A stretch of 64,000 nucleotides of DNA from Ruminococcus sp. (lineage in GTDB: Bacteria; Bacillota; Clostridia; Oscillospirales; Ruminococcaceae). The stretch is from positions 59,974 to 123,973 of the forward strand of contig JAFWSI010000012.1 of assembly GCA_017519415.1 (NCBI GenBank). Reading direction: 5' to 3'. Within the stretch, counting starts at the first letter, position 1. The number at the start of each line of letters is the position of its first letter. The notes under the pieces are model-generated. The model did no database searches and was not told the origin of the DNA. It saw only the letters and a program-made list of their open reading frames with translations. This document shows, one piece after another, positions 25,562-34,426 of the stretch. A program made the position numbers and the translations under genes.

Positions 25562-26002
25562 ATGAAACTCACCTTCAAAAAGCTGGATCCCAAAGCGGTG
25601 ATCCCCTCCCGTGCAACTCCGGGAAGCGCAGGCCTCGATCTGTGTGCCTGCCTCGACTCCTCCGTCACTATTGCTCCGGGAGAGATAAAAATGATACCAA
25701 TAGGTATCACTGCTCAGCCTGATTCTGACGATATAGCTCTCCTCATCTACCCCCGCTCGGGGCTCTCCTCAAAATTCGGAGTATCCCTTGCAAACTGCGT
25801 GGGCGTGGTGGACAGCGACTACCGCGGAGCATGGTTCGTCCCGCTAATCAATCACGGGAGCGCCCCTTTTACCGTGGAACACGGTATGCGGGTGGCACAG
25901 ATGATCCCGACACGTATATTAATGCCCGACATCGAGGTAAGCGACGAGCTCTCGGAAACAGAGCGCGGAAACGGCGGCTTCGGTTCATCGGGAATTAAAT
26001 AA
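25562..26002 (+). CDS. dut: Deoxyuridine 5'-triphosphate nucleotidohydrolase
   Basis: Hydrolyses dUTP to dUMP, keeping uracil out of DNA and supplying thymidylate synthesis. In 146 residues the five trimeric-dUTPase motifs are visible: PGSAGLDLCA, YPRSGLSSKFG, NCVGVVDSDYRG (catalytic Asp), the RVAQMIP strand and C-terminal ERGNGGFGSSG. The ATG is one base after the preceding stop; co-transcription with zapA and the U32 gene is likely. Confidence 0.96.
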   Translation: MKLTFKKLDPKAVIPSRATPGSAGLDLCACLDSSVTIAPGEIKMIPIGITAQPDSDDIALLIYPRSGLSSKFGVSLANCVGVVDSDYRGAWFVPLINHGSAPFTVEHGMRVAQMIPTRILMPDIEVSDELSETERGNGGFGSSGIK

Positions 26003-26034
26003 ATCATGAATAACAAAAGATAGGAGATATTACT

Positions 26035-26301
26035 ATGAAAAAGACCTTATACTTTCTGCTGCTTCTTATTTGTGCATGCGTACTCGGCGGAGTCCTCGGA
26101 AACGTTTCTTCCGGCTCATTCGCATGGCTGGGCTATTCACGCGGATTTGACTTCCAGCCGGGCACATTCATAAACACCGACGTTATTTCCCTTACCTTCG
26201 GTATTTCCATGAGCATAAGCGTTGCGCAGGTCATCTTCATAATCATCGCTATATACGCTTATATCAAGACCGTGGGCAAGGTAGTGCCCGACGGAAAATA
26301 A
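26035..26301 (+). CDS. Small two-helix membrane protein, DUF4321-like
   Basis: An 88-residue protein with an N-terminal hydrophobic helix (LYFLLLLICACVLGGVLG) and a C-terminal one (VAQVIFIIIAIYAYI), joined by a short outward loop. Size, order and the first-helix glycine motif resemble DUF4321, a family common in clostridia near cell-shape genes. Function unknown. It lies between dut and the mreB promoter, and AGGAG precedes the ATG. Confidence 0.75.
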   Translation: MKKTLYFLLLLICACVLGGVLGNVSSGSFAWLGYSRGFDFQPGTFINTDVISLTFGISMSISVAQVIFIIIAIYAYIKTVGKVVPDGK

Positions 26302-26401
26302 TGGCCCTGTCCTTTTCGACAGTTTTTTCTGCGGTATGATACATTAAGTTCCCGTATTGTACCAATATTCCTCACGAAACGAAAAAACGCGCCGGAAAAC
26401 A

Positions 26402-26430
26402 TTGTATATACCACCCTTCGGTGATATAAT
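26402..26430 (+). promoter_or_regulatory. Promoter of the mreBCD-PBP2 operon
   Basis: TTGTAT (26402-26407), exactly 17 bp, TATAAT (26425-26430). The mreB ATG at 26470 has AAGGAG 7 nt upstream. The -35 hexamer and spacer are the same as in the mraZ promoter. Confidence 0.75.
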
Positions 26431-26469
26431 ATTATTAAAGAATTATAGCATATTTTAAGGAGCTGCAAA

Positions 26470-27486
26470 ATGTTTACAAAAGATATTGGCATTGACCTCG
26501 GTACGGCTAATACACTCGTATATATGCGGGGAAAGGGTATTATAATAAGAGAGCCCTCTGTAGTAGCCGTCAACACAAGAACGGATAAATGCCGCTATGT
26601 TGGCAAGGAAGCCAAGGACGTCATAGGAAGGACCCCCGGCTCTATCGTTGCCGTGCGTCCCCTGAAGGACGGAGTCATCGCCGACTTCGACATAGCTACC
26701 ACCATGCTTCAGGAATTCATCAGAAAAGCCCTGAAGGGTACATTCTTCACAAAGGCTAACGTCATCATCTGCATACCCTCGGGAGTTACGGCCGTTGAGC
26801 GCCGTGCAGTGCGCGAATCCTGCAAGAAGGCAGGCGCAAACAACGTACTCATTATCGAGGAGCCAATGGCTGCCGCCATAGGTGCGGGACTCCCTACCAA
26901 CGAGCCCGCGGGAAGCATGATTGTGGACATCGGCGGCGGAACCAGCGAGGTGGCTGTCATCTCAATGGGCGGCATAGTTGCTTCACGCTCCGTAAGGTGC
27001 GCAGGCGACGAGTTTGACGCTGCCATAATCAACTACATAAAGAAAAAGTACAACCTCCTTATCGGTGAGCGTACAGCCGAGAACATCAAGCTCGATATCG
27101 GATCCGCATTCCCCAGTGAAAAGGAGGAATCACAGGAGAAAAAGGGCAGGAACCTACTCAACGGACTCCCCGAGAATATTACCGTTACCTCCGCGGAGAT
27201 ACGCGACGCTCTCGTAGAGCCCCTTTCAAGAGTCATCGACGCCATAAAGTCCACCCTTGAGGAAACTCCTCCCGAGCTCTCCGCAGATATAATCGACCAC
27301 GGCATCACACTGGCAGGCGGCGGCGCTCTGCTCCGCGGTCTGGATAAGCTCATAAACCGTGAAACAGGTATGCCCGTGTATATTGCGGAATTCCCTCTCG
27401 ACTGCGTTGCAGAGGGTACGGGCAGGATACTTGAGAATATCAGCGATTATCAGGACGCTCTCACCGAAAACGTCAAGTACTATTAA
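26470..27486 (+). CDS. mreB: Rod-shape actin homologue MreB
   Basis: Membrane-associated actin-like ATPase that organises lateral wall synthesis. The 338-residue protein contains [14 protein letters not shown]-type phosphate-1 (here [15 protein letters not shown]), [30 protein letters not shown] (phosphate-2), [11 protein letters not shown] and [16 protein letters not shown] (adenosine motif). Length and all motifs are normal. It is first of the mreBCD series, 11 bp before mreC. Confidence 0.97.
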   Translation: MFTKDIGIDLGTANTLVYMRGKGIIIREPSVVAVNTRTDKCRYVGKEAKDVIGRTPGSIVAVRPLKDGVIADFDIATTMLQEFIRKALKGTFFTKANVIICIPSGVTAVERRAVRESCKKAGANNVLIIEEPMAAAIGAGLPTNEPAGSMIVDIGGGTSEVAVISMGGIVASRSVRCAGDEFDAAIINYIKKKYNLLIGERTAENIKLDIGSAFPSEKEESQEKKGRNLLNGLPENITVTSAEIRDALVEPLSRVIDAIKSTLEETPPELSADIIDHGITLAGGGALLRGLDKLINRETGMPVYIAEFPLDCVAEGTGRILENISDYQDALTENVKYY

Positions 27487-27497
27487 GGAGGAGCTCC

Positions 27498-28361
27498 ATG
27501 CGTGATTTCATAAAAAGCACCAGATTCAAGGTTCTGCTTGCTTTTCTCGCCTTTCTCGTAGGAATAATGGTATATGCCGTCACCAAGGGAGGCTATTCCG
27601 TCTCGGGAGCTTCTTTCATCAATACGGTGACAAAGCCCTTCCGTATCGCCTCCAACGGCATAAGCTCAAAAATGGAGCATACGGTGGATAAGCTTTCCAA
27701 CGCCGACAAGTATTTCGAGGAAAATCAGCGGCTCAAGGAAAAGATCGGCGAGCTCAACGCCCAGCTCACGGACTACGACGCTATCAAGGCAGAGGTGGAG
27801 GAACTCCGCAAGTTCGTTACCATAAAGGAGACCCACGACGATTATATACTCTCACAGCCCTGCGGCGTTATAAGCTATGTGACCAACGATCCCTTCAAGT
27901 CCTTCACTATTGACAAGGGCAAGGCTGACGGAATACTCGTGAACTGTCCCGTTGTTACCGCAGAGGGCCTCGTAGGCATAACCGTAGAGGTATCGGAGCA
28001 TATTTCCACAGTCAGGACCATTCTCTCTCCCGACCTTTCGGTAGCGGCTGTCGCTTCCTCGTCAGGGGCGGATCAGGGAATAATCGAGGGAAGCATTCTT
28101 GCCTCGGAAAACGGTCAGACAAGACTTATACACGTTCCGAAGAAAAACAAGCTCAAGCGCGGTGATCTTATGATAACCTCCGGCAGCAGCGGACTCTTCC
28201 CAAAGGATTACCCCATAGGCACCATACAGAATATCGGCTTCGATTCAAACGGACTTTCCGTATGCGCCGACATACAGCCCTGCGTTGATCCCTCTCGTCT
28301 TACCTCGGTTATCGTCATAATCGATTTCAGCGGTAAAAAGGAGGACGGCGATGAAGATTAG
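27498..28361 (+). CDS. mreC: Rod-shape protein MreC
   Basis: Bitopic scaffold linking MreB to PBP2-RodA. The 287-residue protein has an N-terminal helix (about 12-30), a coiled coil (about 60-105, NQRLKEKIGELNAQLTDYD) and a beta-rich outer domain with GVISYVTNDPFKSFTIDKGK, GLVGITVEVSEHISTVRTIL and SSGLFPKDYPIGTI. AAGGAGGAG precedes the ATG. It overlaps mreD by 11 bp. Confidence 0.95.
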   Translation: MRDFIKSTRFKVLLAFLAFLVGIMVYAVTKGGYSVSGASFINTVTKPFRIASNGISSKMEHTVDKLSNADKYFEENQRLKEKIGELNAQLTDYDAIKAEVEELRKFVTIKETHDDYILSQPCGVISYVTNDPFKSFTIDKGKADGILVNCPVVTAEGLVGITVEVSEHISTVRTILSPDLSVAAVASSSGADQGIIEGSILASENGQTRLIHVPKKNKLKRGDLMITSGSSGLFPKDYPIGTIQNIGFDSNGLSVCADIQPCVDPSRLTSVIVIIDFSGKKEDGDED

Positions 28362-28929
28362 GACCACCCGTGAGCAGAGAATATTCCGCTTCAAGACCAC
28401 TCTGCGGTGGGTAATGTATTATCTGCTCATTTTCATAAGCTTCATCATAATGACATCGGGAACATGGTACAAGCCCATAATCCTCGTCCCACTTGCTCTG
28501 GGCATAGCTATAAACAACAATATCTACGCCTCAGCTCTTACGGGAGCGGTATGCGGCTACCTCATCGATATAGCCTGCGGAAAGCTTTTCGGCTTCAATG
28601 CGGTGATACTCACCTTCTTCTGCATTGCCGTAAATCTGCTTTTTGAACTTTATCTCAGGGACCGATTCATAAATTACATTATCCTGACAACAATAGTATC
28701 ATATATACAGTGCCGTCTGGATTACAAGTTCTTCTATCAGATATGGGGCTACGAGAATGTAGGCAGGATCTTCGCCAGAGTTACTCTCAGAGTGTGGATC
28801 TATACCGTAATATCCGCGGTATTCGTATATCTGATACTGAAGCTGGTGAACAGGCTCCTCATGCCCAAGGAGCACCTTACAATAGAGGAAGCCATAAACA
28901 CCAATCTCCAGGCCGAAAACAGAAGATAA
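28351..28929 (+). CDS. mreD: Rod-shape protein MreD
   Basis: A polytopic 192-residue protein with about five to six transmembrane helices and no catalytic motif, the expected MreD form; sequence conservation in this family is weak, so position between mreC and PBP2 carries the call. ATG 28351 lies inside the mreC end (GATGAAGATTAG), with AAGGAGG upstream. Confidence 0.88.
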   Translation: MKIRTTREQRIFRFKTTLRWVMYYLLIFISFIIMTSGTWYKPIILVPLALGIAINNNIYASALTGAVCGYLIDIACGKLFGFNAVILTFFCIAVNLLFELYLRDRFINYIILTTIVSYIQCRLDYKFFYQIWGYENVGRIFARVTLRVWIYTVISAVFVYLILKLVNRLLMPKEHLTIEEAINTNLQAENRR

Positions 28930-28937
28930 AACCGTCC

Positions 28938-28959
28938 GACCGCACCCGAAAGTGCGGTC
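28938..28959 (+). other. Intercistronic hairpin between mreD and PBP2
   Basis: GACCGCAC-CCGAAA-GTGCGGTC forms a perfect 8-bp stem with a 6-nt loop. No U-run follows, so it is not a typical terminator; it could set mRNA stability or partial attenuation between mreD and the PBP2 gene. Confidence 0.6.
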
Positions 28960-29010
28960 GTCATTGTAAAGCCGGAAGAAAAAGAAGGGCTTTATAAAGG
29001 AGGAACAGGA

Positions 29011-31332
29011 TTGAAAGGATTTGCGGAAAATCTTAAATCTATAATCATTATTCTCATGGTAGTTCTCCTTGCGGGACTGAGCTCCATGAGACTTATGAGG
29101 ATACAGGTGGTAGGCGACAAGGACATAGCTACTCCCCGTCAGTACGAGCCCGGCACCCTTATATACAAAAAGGGCATAAAGGCTACCCGCGGCGAGATAA
29201 TCGACTTCAGCGGCAATACCATCGTCACCAACGAGCCGAGGACAGACCTTGTGCTTCAGATGGCCTTCTTCCCTACCGACCTTCAGGAGGGCAACAAGGC
29301 TCTTCTCGGGATATACAGAGCCCTTGAGAAGAGAGGCTATAAATTCAAGGAGACAATACCTGTCTCGTTCAATAAGCCCTACATCTTCACCTCAAAGGAT
29401 ACCGAGGAGCTGCTGTCAGACCTTAATCTCAATGTATACGCTACTGCCGAGAACTGCATAGACAAGCTCATCTCCGACTATGAGATAGACGAGAAGTACA
29501 CCGACGAGGAAAAACGTATCATCGCAGGTATGCGCTATCAGATGATAGACAAGGACTTCTCCTACAGCAACGATCTTCTCCTTGCCGAAAAGGTGGACGA
29601 GCAGACCGTCATCGAATTGAAGGAGCTCGGCAACTTCTTCCGCGGCATCGAAGCCATAGACGCTTCCGACCGCAAGATAGTCCGCGGAGACATACTCCCC
29701 CATGAGATAGGCACGGTGGGTCCCATATATGCGGAGGAGTACGACGATCTCAAGTCAAAGGGCTACAGCTATAACGATACCCTCGGAAAAAGCGGTATCG
29801 AAGCCGCTATGGAAACCCAGCTCCGCGGCATGAACGGCGAGGACCAGATAGCCGTCAAGGACGGAGTTGTCCGCGATATTAAAAATATAGCCGAGGCTGC
29901 CTCGGGAGAGACCATAAAGCTCACCGTTGACGGAGCCTTCCAGCTCAAATTGCAGAATATACTGGATAACTTCCTTGATTATACCTTCCCCGGCATAAAC
30001 CCCAATCCCAGCGTTCTCAAGGGAAACTGCGGAGCTATATGCGTACTCGATGCCAAAACAGGAGCCGTAAAGGGCATGGCTACCGCTCCCACATACAACC
30101 TCAAGGACTATGTGGAGAATTACGAATATTTCTTGCAGGCAAAGGATACTCCTCTCGTAAACCGGTGCAGCTACGGCCTGTACCGCCCAGGCTCCACCTT
30201 CAAGACCGTTACTGCTACCGCAGGTCTTAACGAGGGCATAGTCACCAGCGGAACTCCCCTTGTCTGCAACATGGGATACGACTTCTACGGAACTCACTAT
30301 TCCTGTACGGGACTTCACGGAAATATCACCATACGCCACGCTATAGAGGTATCCTGCAACTCCTACTTCTACGAGCTCTCACGTATGCTCGGTATCGACA
30401 ACATAACAAAATATGCCAAGCTCTACGGACTCGGCTCCCATACGGGCATTGAAACAGGCGACGCAGAAGGCTACCTCTGTAACCCCGAGACCTTCGCCGA
30501 GCACGGTCAGGAATGGTACGTAGGATATGTTATTCAGGCAGGTATCGGTAACCAGGACTGCGGCATGACTCCGCTGCAAATGGCTGTTGTGGCAAGCACC
30601 ATTGGCAACCGCGGTGTAAGATATCAGCCCTACCTTGTGGACAGCTACTATTCCTACGGCTCACGTCAGCTCATAAAGAAGACCGAACCCGTTATCGCAA
30701 ATCAGATAGAGCTGAACACTCCCGACCTCTACGATTATATAGTAGGCGGTATGATGGACGCAGCAAAAAGCATGCCTGCAAGATACTCCCTTACAAACCT
30801 CGGCTACGACGTGGCTATAAAGACAGGTACTCCTCAGACAGGCCGCAACCTCAACGAGCAGAACTCTTTCTTTATCGGCTTTGCGCCTGCAAACGATCCC
30901 GAGGTGGCCTTTGCGGGAGTCGTCGAGAGCGGTGAATATTCAAAATATATGATCAGGGATATGCTTCTGGCATATCAGGAGTGCTACGGACTAAACGGTG
31001 TAAAGCCCACCAAGCAGAAGCTCCCCGACGAATACCGCCCCGTGCTTGTAACGACTACAGCACCGAATGCTGCTGCAAATAACCAGACCACCTCCACCGC
31101 AGCTGCTGTTCCTGCTGTTCCGGAGGAGAGCTACACAGAGCCCGCAACGGAAGCGTCGGGCGAACAGTGGACTCAGCCCACAACTCAGTTCTGGACTCAG
31201 GCAACTCAGCCTGTACAGACCACCGTCCCTGTACAGCCATGGACGGATTATCCGATAGTGATCGCAACTGTTCCCACTATCCCCTATGAGCCCTATGTCC
31301 CCCCGGCAGACCAGTCTCAGGAACCAAACTGA
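29011..31332 (+). CDS. mrdA: Penicillin-binding protein 2 (class B, elongasome transpeptidase)
   Basis: Crosslinks lateral-wall peptidoglycan with RodA. Of 773 residues, about 10-27 form the transmembrane anchor; a long dimerisation region with the RGEIIDFSGN block precedes the transpeptidase domain, with SxxK in RPGSTFK (about 394), SxN in VSCNSY and KTG in AIKTGTPQ (about 603). After about residue 680 there is an unusual Thr/Pro/Gln-rich tail of some 90 residues with repeats like QPTTQFWTQATQPVQTT. The start is TTG, with AAAGGAGG upstream. An intrinsic terminator follows. Confidence 0.94.
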   Translation: MKGFAENLKSIIIILMVVLLAGLSSMRLMRIQVVGDKDIATPRQYEPGTLIYKKGIKATRGEIIDFSGNTIVTNEPRTDLVLQMAFFPTDLQEGNKALLGIYRALEKRGYKFKETIPVSFNKPYIFTSKDTEELLSDLNLNVYATAENCIDKLISDYEIDEKYTDEEKRIIAGMRYQMIDKDFSYSNDLLLAEKVDEQTVIELKELGNFFRGIEAIDASDRKIVRGDILPHEIGTVGPIYAEEYDDLKSKGYSYNDTLGKSGIEAAMETQLRGMNGEDQIAVKDGVVRDIKNIAEAASGETIKLTVDGAFQLKLQNILDNFLDYTFPGINPNPSVLKGNCGAICVLDAKTGAVKGMATAPTYNLKDYVENYEYFLQAKDTPLVNRCSYGLYRPGSTFKTVTATAGLNEGIVTSGTPLVCNMGYDFYGTHYSCTGLHGNITIRHAIEVSCNSYFYELSRMLGIDNITKYAKLYGLGSHTGIETGDAEGYLCNPETFAEHGQEWYVGYVIQAGIGNQDCGMTPLQMAVVASTIGNRGVRYQPYLVDSYYSYGSRQLIKKTEPVIANQIELNTPDLYDYIVGGMMDAAKSMPARYSLTNLGYDVAIKTGTPQTGRNLNEQNSFFIGFAPANDPEVAFAGVVESGEYSKYMIRDMLLAYQECYGLNGVKPTKQKLPDEYRPVLVTTTAPNAAANNQTTSTAAAVPAVPEESYTEPATEASGEQWTQPTTQFWTQATQPVQTTVPVQPWTDYPIVIATVPTIPYEPYVPPADQSQEPN

Positions 31333-31344
31333 CAGATCAATCCG

Positions 31345-31371
31345 CAGCCCGGCATAAGCCGGGCTGTTTTT
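31345..31371 (+). terminator. Terminator of the mreBCD-PBP2 operon
   Basis: CAGCCCGGC-ATAA-GCCGGGCTG (9-bp perfect stem) followed by TTTTT at 31367. Confidence 0.9.
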
Positions 31372-31429
31372 ATAGGATAAAATGAATAAATGCAGATAAA
31401 CCGTTCATAATACTGTCGGAGGTGTTAGT

Positions 31430-32221
31430 GTGAAAAAAAACCAACTGACCGACAATAATTACGGAAAAGGCTCAAAGGGCTTCTACGCTGCTCTCGGAAT
31501 AAGCGCTGTAATGATAGGAGCCGCCTGCCTTTTCGCTCATAATCAGGGCGAGGATCTGAACAGTATCAGACAGAACGCCCCCAAAAATGCGATAGTACGC
31601 GACGCAGCTGCGGGGAGACCCGTTACAGGCATACCCAAAGCAACAACACGTCCTGTTATCACCACGGCTGTACGGACGGAAAGAACTCATGTTACCGCTC
31701 CTCAGCCCGTAACCATACCCGCTGCCGAAATAACCGTGGACGGGCCCGTCGAGGTGGACAAAAACTTCCTCGAACACTCTCAGCCTGCGGCTGCGGACAA
31801 GCTGGAGGCTGCAAAGCAGCCCCTTGCCGATATGAGCAGCGTCATAAACGAATTCAGCGGCGGAGAGCTGGTCAAAAACGCCACCACAGGCTCGTGGCAG
31901 ACCCATAACGGCGCCGACATTTCCGCAGAGGTGGGCGCCGACGTATACGCCGTCAGCAGCGGCGAGATCAGCGTGGTAAAAAATGACCCGCTGTGGGGAG
32001 TAACGGTCGTTATCGACCATAAGAACGGCTTTACCACTAAATACTGCGGCCTCGGAGCCGACCTTTCCGTACAGCAGGGAGATACCGTCAGCAGCGGCGA
32101 CGTTATAGGCGCAGTGGGAGAAACTGCGGATATAGAGAGCTCCCTGCCGCCTCATCTGCATATTGAGATAACTCACAACGGCGGATATATCGACCCCATG
32201 ACAGTTCTCGGCACACAATGA
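31430..32221 (+). CDS. Membrane-anchored M23 (LytM/SpoIIQ-like) metallopeptidase
   Basis: Predicted zinc endopeptidase acting on peptide crosslinks outside the membrane. In 263 residues: one N-terminal helix (about 20-38), a Thr/Pro/Val linker, then the LytM domain from about 135. The zinc ligands are present: H-x-x-x-D in THNGADIS (about 159) and H-x-H in HLHIE (about 242), unlike the degenerate B. subtilis SpoIIQ. Topology and the W-QTHNGADI block resemble SpoIIQ, but no other engulfment gene is near; a vegetative role with the elongasome is equally possible. GTG start, with GGAGG 7 nt upstream. Confidence 0.88.
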   Translation: MKKNQLTDNNYGKGSKGFYAALGISAVMIGAACLFAHNQGEDLNSIRQNAPKNAIVRDAAAGRPVTGIPKATTRPVITTAVRTERTHVTAPQPVTIPAAEITVDGPVEVDKNFLEHSQPAAADKLEAAKQPLADMSSVINEFSGGELVKNATTGSWQTHNGADISAEVGADVYAVSSGEISVVKNDPLWGVTVVIDHKNGFTTKYCGLGADLSVQQGDTVSSGDVIGAVGETADIESSLPPHLHIEITHNGGYIDPMTVLGTQ

Positions 32222-32226
32222 AAAAA

Positions 32227-32259
32227 GGATCACTTCCGACAGACGGGAGTGATCCTTTT
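32227..32259 (+). terminator. Terminator after the M23 peptidase gene
   Basis: GGATCACT (32227-32234) pairs with AGTGATCC (32248-32255), with inner CC/GG pairing, followed by TTTTC. It lies 6 bp after the stop codon. Confidence 0.85.
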
Positions 32260-32260
32260 C

Positions 32261-32289
32261 TTGACATATCTGCGTATTTGTGATAGAAT
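32261..32289 (+). promoter_or_regulatory. Consensus-like promoter of the flavodoxin-like gene
   Basis: TTGACA (32261-32266, perfect), 17 bp, TAGAAT (32284-32289, five of six). It begins directly after the preceding terminator, 32 bp before the start codon: one of the strongest-looking promoters in the window. Confidence 0.85.
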
Positions 32290-32320
32290 ATCATTTATTA
32301 CAATATACGGAGGTCCATAT

Positions 32321-32875
32321 ATGAATGCACTTGTTATGAATTGCAGTCCGGTACGCAGCGGAGCTACTGCGGAGACAGTCAGTATCATTGCCGGAGAGCT
32401 TTCAGGCACATTTGATACAAAGGCTGTATGTATCGACGATTACAGCTTCGGCTTCTGCCGCGGCTGCCGCAGCTGCCACAGTACCGCTGTCTGCGTTCAG
32501 AGTGACGATACAACCCTGTTGATGGCAGAATTTGACAATGCAGACATTATAGTCTGCGTATCCCCCTCCTACTGGGCAGACGTTCCCGCTCAGTTCAAGG
32601 CCTTTATCGACAGATGCACGCCCTGGTGCAATACCCATGAGCCTCACGCAAAACTGAAAAGCGGCAAAAAAGGCTATACAGCCGTTCTGCGTACAGGTCC
32701 GAACATGAAGGAATGTCAGCGTATTATCGGTACAGTAGAGCATTTCTACGGTCACCTTGAGATAGAATGCTGCGGAAGCCTCGGACTGTGCTCTGTCGAA
32801 TGCAGGGAAGACGTACTGCCGAGAAAGGCAGAGATAATTTCATTCTGCAATAACATAAAAAGCCCGGAGACCTGA
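32321..32875 (+). CDS. NADPH-dependent FMN reductase / flavodoxin-fold protein
   Basis: A 184-residue flavodoxin-like protein. The FMN phosphate loop is NCSPVRSGAT (about 7-16), followed by FCRGCRSCHST, a Cys pattern typical of the iron-sulfur flavoprotein/NAD(P)H oxidoreductase branch, and SPSYWADVPAQFKAFIDR (flavin-ring loop). Electron donor and acceptor cannot be predicted. ATG 32321 with CGGAGG upstream is chosen over the longer open frame from 32249, because the upstream part overlaps the promoter. Confidence 0.88.
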   Translation: MNALVMNCSPVRSGATAETVSIIAGELSGTFDTKAVCIDDYSFGFCRGCRSCHSTAVCVQSDDTTLLMAEFDNADIIVCVSPSYWADVPAQFKAFIDRCTPWCNTHEPHAKLKSGKKGYTAVLRTGPNMKECQRIIGTVEHFYGHLEIECCGSLGLCSVECREDVLPRKAEIISFCNNIKSPET

Positions 32876-32890
32876 CGGTCCCGGGCTTTT
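32857..32890. terminator. Bidirectional terminator
   Basis: AAAAAGCCCGG (32857 on) pairs with CCGGGCTTTT (to 32890), with additional ACC/GGT pairing around a TGAC loop. It has T-runs in both directions and separates convergent genes; its left arm overlaps the last codons of the flavodoxin-like gene. Confidence 0.85.
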
Positions 32891-32896
32891 CTGTCT

Positions 32897-33226
32897 TTAT
32901 CTGGGCGGAAGAAACATATTAAGGGTATTTACGAATTTAAGAACGTTTCCCTCATTCTTGGACTTCGCCATAAGCTCCACTCCAAGATTTGAAACGCTTG
33001 TGATATTCACGCCCGTTCTGCCGTCGGGAAGAACTCCCATACTTACATTCAGCTTCTCGCCCCATGTAAAAAGGGATATACCGTTGCTGAACTGCACTCT
33101 GTAATTGTTCCTGTCGGAGTCACAGAGCTTCAGTTTGAGCTGTGCAGCTGTACGCATTACCGCGTCAAAAACCGCATTTATATCATAGTTGTACACATAG
33201 CTCTGTCCGTAATTGCCCCATGCCAT
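32897..33226 (-). CDS. Small soluble protein of unknown function
   Basis: A 109-residue protein starting MAWGNYGQSYVYNYDINAVF; it has alternating strands and one long helix at each end, compatible with a small START/lipocalin-like or heat-shock-type sandwich. I do not recognise the family. No signal peptide or transmembrane helix. It lies 22 bp after the aldolase gene and shares the bidirectional terminator at 32857, so is probably co-transcribed with fba. Confidence 0.7.
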   Translation of the reverse strand: MAWGNYGQSYVYNYDINAVFDAVMRTAAQLKLKLCDSDRNNYRVQFSNGISLFTWGEKLNVSMGVLPDGRTGVNITSVSNLGVELMAKSKNEGNVLKFVNTLNMFLPPR

Positions 33227-33248
33227 TGCTGTTTTCTCCTGTACGGGA

Positions 33249-34112
33249 TCAAGCCTTGTTTACGCTTCCGAAGAGCTCCATCTTCTCCTTGACCTTAGCC
33301 TTGATAGCCTCAACGCCGGGTGCGAGGAGCTTTCTGGGATCGAAGCCCTTGCCCTGCTTGTCCTTGCCTGCCTCTATATAGCCTCTTACAGCCTCTGCAA
33401 ATACAAGCTGGCACTCTGTATTTACGTTGATCTTTGCAACGCCCAGTGAGATAGCCTTTGTGATCATATCGTCGGGGATACCTGTACCGCCGTGGAGTAC
33501 GAGAGGCATCTCGCCTACTGCCTTGTTTACAGCCTCGAGAGTCTCAAAGCTGAGTCCCTCCCAGTTGTCGGGATATACGCCGTGGATATTGCCGATACCT
33601 GCTGCAAGGAAGTCAACGCCGAGATCAGCGATCATCTTGCACTCTGCGGGATCTGCACACTCGCCTCTGCCGATAACGCCGTCCTCTTCGCCGCCGATAG
33701 CGCCTACCTCAGCCTCGATGGAAAGGCCGAGATTGTGAGAAGCGTTTACAAGCTCTGTTGTCTTTGCAACGTTCTCAGCGATCGGGAAGTGTGAACCGTC
33801 GAACATAATAGATGTGAAACCAGCCTTAATGCACTTGTAGCAAGCCTCGTACGAGCCGTGGTCAAGGTGAAGTGCAACGGGAACAGTGATACCGAGAGAC
33901 TTGTCCATAGCTGCTACCATAGCTGCTACTGTCTCAAAGCCGCACATATACTTGCCTGCGCCCTCTGATACACCGAGAATGACAGGTGAATTGCACTCCT
34001 GAGCTGTCTGAAGGATAGCCTTTGTCCACTCAAGGTTGTTGATATTGAACTGACCTACTGCGTATTTGCCTGCTCTTGCTTTCCTGAGCATTTCTGTAGC
34101 TGAAGTTAACAT
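33249..34112 (-). CDS. fba: Class II fructose-bisphosphate aldolase
   Basis: Zinc-dependent aldolase interconverting fructose 1,6-bisphosphate with dihydroxyacetone phosphate and glyceraldehyde 3-phosphate. The 287-residue protein has FNINNLEWTKA, PVALHLDHGSYE (zinc His and catalytic Asp), SIEAEVGAIGG, VDFLAAGIGNIHGVY, PLVLHGGTGIPDD and VAKINVNTECQ, all class II landmarks. The short length and GVYPDNWEGLSFE fit the FbaA/GatY-type subgroup, so a tagatose-bisphosphate role is a minor alternative. Confidence 0.94.
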   Translation of the reverse strand: MLTSATEMLRKARAGKYAVGQFNINNLEWTKAILQTAQECNSPVILGVSEGAGKYMCGFETVAAMVAAMDKSLGITVPVALHLDHGSYEACYKCIKAGFTSIMFDGSHFPIAENVAKTTELVNASHNLGLSIEAEVGAIGGEEDGVIGRGECADPAECKMIADLGVDFLAAGIGNIHGVYPDNWEGLSFETLEAVNKAVGEMPLVLHGGTGIPDDMITKAISLGVAKINVNTECQLVFAEAVRGYIEAGKDKQGKGFDPRKLLAPGVEAIKAKVKEKMELFGSVNKA

Positions 34113-34166
34113 AAAAATAATTCCTCCTGAGAATTCATTTACGGGGAAAAAGACCCCATCGTTAAT

Positions 34167-34195
34167 ATTATATCATAGCTTGCCGTCAATTGCAA
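34167..34195 (-). promoter_or_regulatory. fba promoter
   Basis: Minus strand: TTGCAA (34195-34190), 17 bp, TATAAT (34172-34167). It leaves a leader of about 45-50 nt with a small GGGG/CCCC hairpin before the aldolase start. Confidence 0.75.
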
Positions 34196-34241
34196 GAGTT
34201 TAATAAAAAATTAGCAATAATAGTCTATTCAGCAAGTTTTT

Positions 34242-34264
34242 AGTGATTAGTGCATAGTGATTAG
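34242..34264 (-). repeat. Dispersed 23-bp intergenic repeat, copy 1
   Basis: The reverse complement of this stretch (CTAATCACTAT then CACTAATCACT) matches 21 of 23 bases at 44484-44506. Both copies are intergenic and next to gene ends. Confidence 0.6.
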
Positions 34265-34287
34265 TTATCTAAGGTCTTTTAGGGGAC

Positions 34288-34347
34288 GGTGACTCCCCAC
34301 ACTGTAGGGAGTCACCCTCGGCGTTCCACAGGGCGGATAATATCCGC
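34288..34347. repeat. Left boundary repeat of the small-gene insertion
   Basis: It contains a hairpin GGTGACTCCC/GGGAGTCACC, the 19-mer GGGAGTCACCCTCGGCGTT (34307-34325), and the perfect palindrome GCGGATAATATCCGC (34333-34347). The 19-mer recurs as an exact reverse complement at 35303-35321, and the palindrome recurs with one change at 35237-35251, in mirrored order. Confidence 0.8.
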
Positions 34348-34359
34348 TCATACAGGATA

Positions 34360-34392
34360 AAAAAGCTCCCCGTGTTGGAGAGCGTTTTTTTT
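34360..34392. terminator. Hairpin flanked by A- and T-runs
   Basis: A-run, GCTCC-CCGTGTT-GGAGAGC, then eight T on the plus strand; on the minus strand the A-run gives a U-run. It could end the minus-strand Cys-rich gene at 34427. Confidence 0.6.
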
Positions 34393-34426
34393 ATTAAAAA
34401 TAAATGGTGTTTTAGGCGTTCTATTC

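Noticed and set aside
31430-32221. SpoIIQ and a sporulation engulfment locus
   Set aside because: The M23 protein resembles SpoIIQ in layout, but no other engulfment gene is near, and SpoVG, SpoIID-like and SpoVD-like proteins also occur in non-spore-formers.
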